This document shows positions 1 to 5,175 of a DNA stretch of 5,904 nucleotides, piece by piece. The stretch covers positions 1 to 5,904 of the forward strand of contig JADFRJ010000156.1 in NCBI GenBank assembly GCA_022561355.1, read 5' to 3'. The translations under genes were made by a program, and so were the position numbers. The notes beneath the pieces were generated by a model. It worked only from the letters and a program-made list of their open reading frames with translations, did no database searches and was not told the DNA's origin. Source of the stretch: Chloroflexota bacterium (GTDB lineage Bacteria; Chloroflexota; Dehalococcoidia; DSTF01; RBG-16-68-14). Position 1 is the stretch's first letter; each line of letters begins with the position of its first letter.

Positions 1-395
1 GCGCGGACATCGCCATCGGCAGCCGCATCCGGCCTGAGGGCGGCGATATGCGAGCCTCGCAGCCGGCCTGGCGTCGTGTTGGCGGCAGGCTGTTCGCCCT
101 CCTCCGCCGCCGCCTGCTGCTGTCGGATATCGAGGACACGCAGTGCGGGTTCAAAGCGTTCAGCAGGCCGGCGGCGCAGGCCATCTTCTCACGCCAACAG
201 CTAAATGGCTGGGCCTTCGATGCGGAGCTGCTCTATCTGGCGCATCGCCTGGGGTACAGCGTCGTCCAGGTGCCGATCGAATGGCATCACGTCGAGGGAT
301 CACGATTCAAGCTCGGCGCGGGCTCCGCGTATCGTGAGGTGCGCGACCTGGTGCGCGTCCGCTGGCTGCATCGGGGGCTAACCTCGGGCGATTAG
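1..395 (+). CDS. Glycosyltransferase family 2, dolichyl/polyprenyl-phosphate sugar synthase type (3' part)
   Basis: The reading frame is open from nt 3 with no start in view, so the gene begins upstream; about 130 C-terminal residues are present. They carry the pattern of the DPM1/ALG5-like branch of GT2: a GSR segment near residue 6, then DTQCGFKAF, GWAFDAELL and VPIEWHHVEGSR. In this family the DTQ/CGFK and GWAFD-E segments line the sugar-nucleotide site, and W-x-H-x(3)-GSR closes the domain. Such enzymes move a hexose from a nucleotide sugar to a polyprenyl phosphate at the cytoplasmic membrane face, supplying glycan or protein-glycosylation pathways. The chain stops about 30 residues after the GSR motif with no GtrA-like or other membrane segments, so it looks like a single-domain enzyme. 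The ATG at nt 48 lies inside the conserved domain and is not the start. The donor sugar and the acceptor cannot be told from this fragment. No terminator is visible between its stop and the next promoter. Confidence 0.88.
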   Translation, partial: ADIAIGSRIRPEGGDMRASQPAWRRVGGRLFALLRRRLLLSDIEDTQCGFKAFSRPAAQAIFSRQQLNGWAFDAELLYLAHRLGYSVVQVPIEWHHVEGSRFKLGAGSAYREVRDLVRVRWLHRGLTSGD

Positions 396-411
396 GAAAA
401 TCAAATACAAA

Positions 412-437
412 CATTGACAGTTGAGCAACTGTGCAAG
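412..437. promoter_or_regulatory. Probable operator of the SmtB/ArsR-family sensor (autoregulation)
   Basis: The core is a perfect 7-bp inverted repeat, ACAGTTG-AG-CAACTGT (417-432). Extended to the 12-2-12 layout typical of SmtB/ArsR operators (412-423, 2-nt centre, 426-437), 9 of 12 positions pair. An alternative overlapping reading, TGAGCA-AC-TGTGCA (422-435), resembles the TGAnCA-NN-TGnTCA form of cyanobacterial zinc-sensor sites but is less symmetrical. Either way the site covers the end of the -35 and most of the spacer, so a bound dimer would block RNA polymerase. The symmetry is seen directly; binding by the adjacent gene product is inferred. Confidence 0.7.
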
Positions 438-443
438 TATAAT
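414..443 (+). promoter_or_regulatory. Sigma-70 type promoter of the metal-sensor/CDF operon
   Basis: A perfect -35 hexamer TTGACA (414-419) and a perfect -10 hexamer TATAAT (438-443) are separated by 18 bp. They sit in an AT-rich patch (about 394-446) that stands out from the GC-rich surroundings. The expected transcription start, about 7 nt past the -10, falls at 449-452, on the ATG at 451. The transcript is therefore predicted to be leaderless or nearly so, and no Shine-Dalgarno sequence precedes that ATG. An inverted repeat overlaps the -35 and spacer (separate entry). Confidence 0.85.
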
Positions 444-450
444 CTCTTGC

Positions 451-816
451 ATGGGAGCAAACGCACAGGTCGCGGACCGAGCCGGCGACGCCCGTAACGA
501 ACCAGTTGCGACGGTTCGTAGCTCGCTGATTGAGCGATCGACCGCAGCGGACGTGGCGGACGTCTTCCGCGTCCTCTCCGATCCGACGCGCGTCTCCATC
601 ATCCATGCCCTGTCGCTCGGCGAACTCTGCAACGGCGATCTCGCCGATGTGCTCGGCATCTCTGAGTCGGCTGTCTCGCACCAGATGCGGGAGCTGCGGC
701 TGATGAAGTTGGTGACTGCCGATAGGCGTGGCCGGATGGTCTACTACCGTCTCACCGACACGCACATCCAGCACATCTTTCAGGACACGCTTCGGCACGT
801 GCAGGAGGACGCCTGA
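451..816 (+). CDS. ArsR/SmtB-family metal-sensing transcriptional repressor, likely zinc-responsive
   Basis: This is a 121-residue winged-helix repressor that probably shuts off its own operon until metal binds. Residues 38-58 hold the VLSDPTRVSII segment. ELCNGDLADVLGIS (58-71) is the alpha-3 region and SESAVSHQMRELRLMKLV (71-88) is the recognition helix. A wing with GRMVYYRL follows at 94-101. The alpha-5 metal site of SmtB (D-x-H ... H-x2-E) is complete as Asp103, His105, His116 and Glu119, with the same 2/11/3 spacing as SmtB, which points to Zn(II) or a similar ion. Of the alpha-3 site only Cys60 and Asp63 remain; residues 1-57 contain no cysteine and only one histidine (His52), so an alpha-3N thiolate site as in CadC is unlikely. 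I chose ATG 451 because the in-frame TTG at 421 lies between the -35 and -10 boxes. The CDF exporter follows after 3 nt. The family is certain; the exact metal is inferred. Confidence 0.92.
   Translation: MGANAQVADRAGDARNEPVATVRSSLIERSTAADVADVFRVLSDPTRVSIIHALSLGELCNGDLADVLGISESAVSHQMRELRLMKLVTADRRGRMVYYRLTDTHIQHIFQDTLRHVQEDA
803..808 (+). promoter_or_regulatory. Shine-Dalgarno site of the CDF gene
   Basis: AGGAGG lies inside the last codons of the sensor gene, 11 nt before the ATG at 820. The spacing is on the long side, but the match is full. It contrasts with the sensor gene itself, which has no ribosome-binding site. Confidence 0.7.
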
Positions 817-819
817 GCG

Positions 820-1788
820 ATGAGAAGGAACGTGTCGGACGGTCTGAACGAGGCGCGCTCGTTGAACCGGAGCGCACTGGCGGTCGCGCTCGTGATCGCG
901 CTCGCCATCGTGGGCGTCGAGGTAGCCGGTGGCATCTTCACGAACAGCCTCGCCCTGTTGGCTGATGCGGGCCATATGGTCTCTGACGTGCTCGCGGTCT
1001 CGATTGCGCTCTTCGCGATCTGGCTGGCGAGCCGCCCAGCCAGCGCCCAGCAGACGTTCGGCTTTCACCGGGCGGAGGTGTTGGCTGCCGCCGCCAACGG
1101 CGTCATGCTGCTGCTTGTCGCCGCCATCGTCTTCTGGCAGGCTGCCCTGCGCTTCTCCGACCCGCCGGACGTCAGCAGCGCGCCGATGCTCGGCATCGGC
1201 TTCGTTGGCCTCGTCGCCAACGTGGCCAGCGCGGTCATCCTGCGCCGCCGCCAGAGCGAGAGTCTCAACGTCCGCGGTGTCTTCTACCACGTGCTCGGCG
1301 ACCTGGCAGGCTCAGTCGGCGTGATTGTGGCGGGAGTCATCATGCTCACCACCGGCTGGTTCCTCGCCGACCCGTTGGTCAGCGTCGCGATCGGACTGCT
1401 GATCGTGCTCGGCGCTGTCCGCCTCTTGCGAGAGTCGCTGACCGTGCTGCTGGAGACCGTGCCGAGCCACATCGAATCAGCGAAGGTAGAACGCGCGCTG
1501 ACGGAAACGGAAGGTGTGGTAGGGCTGCACGACCTTCACATTTGGACCGTCACGTCGGGGCTCGTGGCTCTCAGTTGCCACTGCGAATTGACGGGCGAAC
1601 GCGATTCGGACCAGGTGCTTGCGGAGCTGTGCGACATGCTCCACGAGCGTTTCGCGATTCACCACGTGACGATTCAGCCTGAGGTCGTGAGGCTTCATGG
1701 TGGAACGGGCGATCACTCGCTGCCGCGCTGCACGAGCGAAATCGGGCACCAGCACAGGCCGGCGGAGCTGGCGTCTACTGAACGCTAG
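820..1788 (+). CDS. Cation diffusion facilitator, CzcD/ZitB-like zinc exporter
   Basis: This 322-residue inner-membrane antiporter is predicted to export Zn(II), and perhaps Cd or Co, in exchange for protons. Six hydrophobic segments lie at about 19-39, 44-70, 88-110, 122-141, 160-178 and 183-203. The transport site shows the zinc-type HxxxD in both TM2 (His52, Asp56, after Asp49) and TM5 (His157, Asp161); His at the first position is the zinc-selective form. The cytoplasmic metallochaperone-like domain runs from about 205 to 290, with LHDLHIWTV (236-244), SCHCEL (252-257) and HHVTIQPE (281-288). The His-rich loop between TM4 and TM5 found in many CzcD/ZitB proteins is missing. A 34-residue tail after the domain carries His293, His299, Cys304, His310 and His312 and could be an extra metal-binding segment. 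It is cotranscribed with the sensor upstream (3-nt gap), which fits metal-induced efflux. Its last 14 bp overlap the convergent metallopeptidase gene. Confidence 0.93.
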   Translation: MRRNVSDGLNEARSLNRSALAVALVIALAIVGVEVAGGIFTNSLALLADAGHMVSDVLAVSIALFAIWLASRPASAQQTFGFHRAEVLAAAANGVMLLLVAAIVFWQAALRFSDPPDVSSAPMLGIGFVGLVANVASAVILRRRQSESLNVRGVFYHVLGDLAGSVGVIVAGVIMLTTGWFLADPLVSVAIGLLIVLGAVRLLRESLTVLLETVPSHIESAKVERALTETEGVVGLHDLHIWTVTSGLVALSCHCELTGERDSDQVLAELCDMLHERFAIHHVTIQPEVVRLHGGTGDHSLPRCTSEIGHQHRPAELASTER

Positions 1789-3571
1789 GACGCGAGCGGG
1801 CGATCAACACCACCCCCACGACGCCCGCCAGGACCAAGGCCAGCACGCCGGCGCCGATCAGGAATCGCACAAGTCCATCCCGCCTGGCGCCATCGATCTG
1901 AGATGTGGCGTCTCGCGCTAGCCGCTCTGATTTCGAGAACTCCGCGGCGGCGAAGGCGTCCGCGGCTTCGCCTAACGCCGCGTCTGGGTCTCTGCCGACT
2001 AGGCCGATGTCCGTCCAGAAGTCGCGCGGCTGGCGGACCCGCTCCCTGGCATCGATGTAGGTCTGGAGCGCTCGTTCCGCGGCCGAGAGGAGGCCCTCCG
2101 CCTCGTCGAATTCCCACTCGCCGATGAGCTGGCCGATGCGCGCAGGCAGTCCGAACCCGGCCCCCTGGGCGTCCGGCCGGAGCGCCTCGAGCCGATCCTG
2201 TAGGTCACGGCGCTGCTCTAGGGCGGGGCCATACGACGCGGGGAAGACCGCGTCGAGGAAGAGTCCGTCCAGGCGCAGGCCGCTCGCCTCTTCTAGCAAC
2301 CCCAGGTACGTTTCGCTGTCGATACCACCGCCGAGCGTATTCGCTTCGGCGTTCGCGGCCTGCAGCGCGTCCAGCCCGGCTGTTGCAACCAGCACCTCGA
2401 TAAAGGTACGGGATTTGTAGTAGCCTGTCTCCTCGATAAGAAGCTCATCCTGGCTGGCGCCGATCAGGTGGTGGCTCCGTCCCCAATTGTCGAGTTGGAG
2501 GTCCGCGATCACGGGAGGTGTCAGGGACTCGTGTCGTTCCACGAGAGCGGGCAGCGACTCCGCCGCGCGTTCTGACATGAACTCAGCTAGCCCCTCGGCG
2601 ATCCAGCGGCTCTCGAACGGCTGCGTCCAGAGGTGCGCCAGCTCGTGCAGCGCCACGACATCGCCGGCCAGCGGCGAGATGCCGATCACGCAGCTATCGA
2701 ACAGGCAGCCGAACGTCCCCTCGTAACCGGCGATCTGCTGGCGGCCCCGTTCCGCGATCTCCAGTTCCAAAGGCCCCTGATACGCCGCGCCGAAGAGCTC
2801 TTCAAGCACGGGTAGCGCCGCCTCCGTCAGCTCGCGCATGTGGGCGGCCCACGCCTCCTCGCCCGGGAAGTGGCGGAGCGTGACCACGAGGTCGCCCGCG
2901 GCCAGCGGCACGGAGAAGCTGGAGCTGTTCAGCACCCCGGCCCGCGCGACCTCCACGAACGCGGCCACTTGCACGAATTCGGAGGCGCCACAGGAGAAGA
3001 CGCCGCCGGGCGTTACTGGACAGTCGACCGCTTCGACGGTCACCTCCCAATTAGGGTCGGAGGGCGTGGTGATACGCACCTCCGACCTGTCGCCGCTCGC
3101 AATGGCGGGAAGGAAGATATAGCTGTCGGTGGCGAGCAGCGCGGTGTCACGCCCTGCAACCAAATCGTACGTCAGCTCGAACGCATACGTCTCCTCGTAG
3201 TAGAGGCGCCGGTCGAACGTTACTTCCGCGATGTCGATCGGCCCCTCGCCAGAGCTATCGATATCGATGCTCAGCGCCACGCCCGCCGGGCCGGTCGCTC
3301 GTACCAGCGTCGCGCCGCGCAGGATTGGCACGGTGATGCTCGCGTAGTAGGAGACGCTACCGGAGTCGCCGCGGAGAGTGTCAGGGTCGTTGTTGTCCAG
3401 CGAGACCTGCCACGACACATGAACTGGGCCCTGATCGGGCTGGATGTCGTACGTCACTTGGCTTGAGATGTGAAGCAGTTCGTCAGCGAACGCTGTGGGC
3501 GCGTCCGCGCTGAGCCAGGCTGGGAGCAGGAAGACTGACGTTGCCAGGGCTGCGACGGCATAGCGCATCAT
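1775..3571 (-). CDS. Secreted, membrane-anchored HExxH metallopeptidase (peptidase MA-like)
   Basis: From ATG 3571 the protein has 598 residues. Residues 1-30 form a signal peptide (MMRY start, hydrophobic ATSVFLLPAWL, probable cleavage after AFA). A beta-rich N-terminal region (about 30-235) follows. The catalytic domain (about 236-445) has HELAH (309-313) and, 12 residues later, Glu326 in RWIAEGLAEF, the zinc site of MA-clan gluzincins (PF13485-like). Cysteines 184/194 and 289/294 look like two disulfide pairs, in keeping with an extracytoplasmic site. Residues about 455-570 are helical and charged, with two similar hairpin-like stretches. A single membrane helix (about 569-591) and a short RSRPSVQ tail end the chain, so the enzyme faces outward, anchored at its C terminus. 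The substrate is unknown. AGGAAG lies 3 nt before ATG 3571 and 6 nt before the adjacent ATG 3568, which is an equally good start; an upstream TTG at 3598 has no such site. Any tie to the neighbouring zinc operon is unproven. Confidence 0.82.
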   Translation of the reverse strand: MMRYAVAALATSVFLLPAWLSADAPTAFADELLHISSQVTYDIQPDQGPVHVSWQVSLDNNDPDTLRGDSGSVSYYASITVPILRGATLVRATGPAGVALSIDIDSSGEGPIDIAEVTFDRRLYYEETYAFELTYDLVAGRDTALLATDSYIFLPAIASGDRSEVRITTPSDPNWEVTVEAVDCPVTPGGVFSCGASEFVQVAAFVEVARAGVLNSSSFSVPLAAGDLVVTLRHFPGEEAWAAHMRELTEAALPVLEELFGAAYQGPLELEIAERGRQQIAGYEGTFGCLFDSCVIGISPLAGDVVALHELAHLWTQPFESRWIAEGLAEFMSERAAESLPALVERHESLTPPVIADLQLDNWGRSHHLIGASQDELLIEETGYYKSRTFIEVLVATAGLDALQAANAEANTLGGGIDSETYLGLLEEASGLRLDGLFLDAVFPASYGPALEQRRDLQDRLEALRPDAQGAGFGLPARIGQLIGEWEFDEAEGLLSAAERALQTYIDARERVRQPRDFWTDIGLVGRDPDAALGEAADAFAAAEFSKSERLARDATSQIDGARRDGLVRFLIGAGVLALVLAGVVGVVLIARSRPSVQ

Positions 3572-3580
3572 GCTCTTCCT

Positions 3581-3611
3581 ATTATCGGTGACGTACAAAC
3601 GTTTGCGTCAA
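3581..3611 (-). promoter_or_regulatory. Candidate promoter of the metallopeptidase gene
   Basis: Read on the minus strand, TTGACG (3611-3606) and GATAAT (3586-3581) are each one base from consensus, with a 19-bp spacer that is longer than ideal. The predicted start falls near 3574, only about 3 nt before ATG 3571, so this mRNA would also be nearly leaderless. That conflicts with the AGGAAG at 3580-3575, which would then lie outside the transcript; one of the two signals may be fortuitous. Confidence 0.45.
3589..3610. promoter_or_regulatory. PurR/LacI-type palindromic operator between the divergent promoters
   Basis: A perfect 10-bp palindrome CAAACGTTTG (3596-3605) has the central CpG usual in LacI-family operators. 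Flanking TGACG (3589-3593) and CGTCA (3606-3610) pair as well, with two unmatched bases (3594-3595) on one side. Over 3593-3608 the sequence GTACAAACGTTTGCGT matches the E. coli PurR consensus ACGCAAACGTTTGCGT at 13 of 16 positions. The site overlaps the -35 of both the purF and the metallopeptidase promoters. The similarity is seen directly; a purine-responsive LacI-family regulator in this organism is inferred. Confidence 0.55.
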
Positions 3612-3631
3612 TTCTGGGCTGCTGATAGACT
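3603..3631 (+). promoter_or_regulatory. Candidate purF promoter with extended -10
   Basis: TTGCGT (3603-3608) and TAGACT (3626-3631) are 17 bp apart, and a TG at 3623-3624 forms an extended -10 (TGATAGACT). Transcription would start at about 3637-3640, giving a leader of about 65 nt before the TTG at 3703. The in-frame TTG at 3631 overlaps the -10 box, which argues against its use as the start codon. Confidence 0.55.
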
Positions 3632-3635
3632 TGAA

Positions 3636-3674
3636 TCCGCCGGCAGCAACCTCGCCCAGAATCAAGCCGGCGGA
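3636..3674 (+). promoter_or_regulatory. GC-rich stem-loop in the purF leader
   Basis: TCCGCCGGC (3636-3644) and GCCGGCGGA (3666-3674) are perfect 9-nt complements around a 21-nt loop. The hairpin begins at or next to the predicted transcript start, so it could protect the 5' end or take part in leader control. There is no U-run, so it does not look like an intrinsic terminator. It matches no riboswitch class that I recognise. A second small stem, CGGGC/GCCCG (about 3680-3693), ends on the first base of the Shine-Dalgarno site. Confidence 0.5.
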
Positions 3675-3692
3675 CCGCACGGGCCCAGGCCC

Positions 3693-3698
3693 GGAGGT
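3693..3698 (+). promoter_or_regulatory. Shine-Dalgarno site that sets the purF start
   Basis: GGAGGT lies 4 nt before the TTG at 3703. No comparable site precedes the other in-frame TTG at 3631. The 3703 start gives an 8-residue propeptide before the catalytic cysteine, which is a normal length for PurF. Confidence 0.7.
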
Positions 3699-3702
3699 AC
3701 GA

Positions 3703-5160
3703 TTGAGCCCGACTCTTCGTGAGTCTTGCGGCGTGTTCGGGGTGTTTACACCTCATGAGGACGTCGCCAGGATTGCCTTCTACGGTCTCTACGCGCTACA
3801 GCATCGAGGGCAAGAGAGCGCGGGGATCGCCTCAGCTAACGGCAGGCATCTTTACGTTAAGACCGGCATGGGCCTGGTTTCACAAGTCTTCGACGAAGAC
3901 GACCTCTCGGCGCTCCCCGGCCATATGGCGATTGGCCACAACAGGTACTCTACCACCGGCTCAAGCGGCTTAGAGAACGCGCAGCCCTGCCTGATCGGGG
4001 TCGCGGACAATACGCTTGCACTCGGCCACAACGGCAACATTGTCAACGCGGAGGTCCTCCGCTCAGACCTGGAAGAGCAGGGCATTGAGTTCAGCACTGG
4101 AACCGACTCCGAGGTCATCGCTCAGACGCTCGCGACGGCGCCGGGCACCTGGGAGGAGCGCTGGTCGCACATGATGCGACGCCTCATCGGGGCGTATTCC
4201 CTCGTCGTGCTGACGACCGAGGAGTTGATGGCCGCCCGCGACCCGATGGGCAACCGGCCGCTCTGCCTGGGCAAGCTTGATGGTGGCTGGGTCGTCGCTT
4301 CCGAGACCTGCGCGCTCGACCACATCGGAGCTACGTTCGTGCGCGAGCTTGAACCGGGAGAGGTCATACGCATCACGGAGGACGGCGTCGAGAGCTTCCA
4401 GGCCGCCGAGCCGAAGAGCGCGTTCTGCATCTTTGAGTACGTTTACTTCGCGCGGCCGGACAGCGTGATCGGTGGGAAGCTCATCTACCCGGTGCGGATG
4501 AAGCTGGGCGCGCAGCTCGCGCGCGAGCATCCAGTGGACGCGGACATCGTCATCGGCGTGCCGGACTCCGCGACCGCCGCGGCAGTCGGCTACTCGCAGG
4601 AGTCGGGTATCCCCTTCGTCGAGGGGCTGGTGAAGAACCGCTATGTGGGCCGGACCTTCATCGAACCCGATCAGCGTATCCGCGAGATGGGCGTCCAACT
4701 CAAGTACAACCCGCTGCCGGAGCTGCTGGAAGGCCGGCGCGTTGTCCTCGTGGACGACAGCATCGTCCGCGCCACGACGACGCCGCCAGTCGTGGCGATG
4801 TTGCGGAAGGCTGGCGCGAAGGAAGTGCACATGCGCATCACGTTCCCGCCGATCACCTCACCGTGCTTTTTCGGCATCGACTTTGGGACCCGCTGGGAAC
4901 TGATCGCCGGACGCCTGAACGAGGTCGAGGAGATCCGCCAGTACATCGACGCCGATTCGCTCGGCTACATCAGCGTGGACGGCCTGATCGAGGCTGTCGG
5001 CGAGCCCAAAGACAAGTCCTGTCTAGCCTGCTTCACCGGCGATTATCCGGTACCGGTGCCACTACAAATGGACAAGCTGGCTCTGGAGCCTGCGGGAGGC
5101 GGCGACCGCCGCGAGTTCGTGCGGCTGGAATCCGTGCCGTCTCTCTCTCGTCGCCCGTGA
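3703..5160 (+). CDS. purF: Amidophosphoribosyltransferase (glutamine PRPP amidotransferase), [4Fe-4S] type
   Basis: This cytoplasmic enzyme makes 5-phosphoribosylamine from PRPP and glutamine, the committed first step of purine synthesis. From TTG 3703 it has 485 residues, a usual length. The N-terminal Ntn-hydrolase glutaminase domain begins with Cys9 in ESCGVFGVF, exposed after removal of an 8-residue propeptide. Further motifs are QHRGQESAGI (33-42), NRYSTTGSS (80-88), NGNIVN (110-115) and RDPMGNRPL (179-187). The C-terminal phosphoribosyltransferase domain carries the PRPP loop VVLVDDSIVRATT (347-359). Cys242 (AFCIFEY), Cys388 (SPCFFGID), Cys440 and Cys443 (SCLACFTG) match the four cluster ligands of the Bacillus subtilis enzyme, so an oxygen-sensitive [4Fe-4S] cluster is expected. 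One oddity is Ala in place of the usual Gly in the PRPP loop (VRATT for VRGTT). purM follows after 7 nt in the same operon. Control is probably through the palindrome and leader upstream, along with feedback by nucleotides known for the family. Confidence 0.96.
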   Translation: MSPTLRESCGVFGVFTPHEDVARIAFYGLYALQHRGQESAGIASANGRHLYVKTGMGLVSQVFDEDDLSALPGHMAIGHNRYSTTGSSGLENAQPCLIGVADNTLALGHNGNIVNAEVLRSDLEEQGIEFSTGTDSEVIAQTLATAPGTWEERWSHMMRRLIGAYSLVVLTTEELMAARDPMGNRPLCLGKLDGGWVVASETCALDHIGATFVRELEPGEVIRITEDGVESFQAAEPKSAFCIFEYVYFARPDSVIGGKLIYPVRMKLGAQLAREHPVDADIVIGVPDSATAAAVGYSQESGIPFVEGLVKNRYVGRTFIEPDQRIREMGVQLKYNPLPELLEGRRVVLVDDSIVRATTTPPVVAMLRKAGAKEVHMRITFPPITSPCFFGIDFGTRWELIAGRLNEVEEIRQYIDADSLGYISVDGLIEAVGEPKDKSCLACFTGDYPVPVPLQMDKLALEPAGGGDRREFVRLESVPSLSRRP

Positions 5161-5175
5161 CCGCGCCGTGACCGC
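5155..5175 (+). repeat. 11-bp tandem duplication across the purF stop and purM start
   Basis: CCGTGACCGC occurs at 5155-5164 and again at 5166-5175, one base apart (period 11). The first copy holds the purF stop (TGA 5158-5160) and the second holds the purM start (GTG 5168-5170). Removing one unit would restore a GTGA stop/start overlap with the same two reading frames. Confidence 0.75.

Noticed and set aside
421..450. In-frame TTG at 421 as start of the metal sensor
   Set aside because: It lies between the -35 and -10 boxes, so it would not be transcribed from the strong promoter, and it has no Shine-Dalgarno.
447..460. TTGC/GCAA inverted repeat around the sensor start codon
   Set aside because: Only 4-bp arms with a 6-nt centre; expected by chance.
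307..1290. Long minus-strand open frame (327 codons) opposite the sensor and exporter genes
   Set aside because: It is rich in Arg, Asp, His and Gln with no motif or hydrophobic pattern, and lies opposite two well-supported genes and their promoter. It is a GC-driven shadow.
2840..3466. Plus-strand open frame (208 codons) opposite the metallopeptidase
   Set aside because: No motif or start signal; the minus-strand protein has a signal peptide, a zinc site and a membrane anchor.
3572..3598. In-frame TTG at 3598 as start of the metallopeptidase
   Set aside because: It would add nine polar residues before a good signal peptide, lies inside the promoter and has no Shine-Dalgarno, whereas ATG 3571/3568 follow AGGAAG.
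3631..3702. In-frame TTG at 3631 as purF start
   Set aside because: It overlaps the predicted -10, lacks a ribosome-binding site and would give an unusually long 32-residue propeptide; TTG 3703 has GGAGGT and gives 8 residues.
4063..4830. Minus-strand open frame (255 codons) opposite purF
   Set aside because: The composition is low in hydrophobic patterning and dominated by Arg, Asp and His; no recognisable domain. purF on the plus strand explains the region.
5157..5159. GTG overlapping the purF stop as purM start
   Set aside because: It is in a different frame from purM and reaches a TGA after four codons; it is the leftover copy of the tandem duplication.
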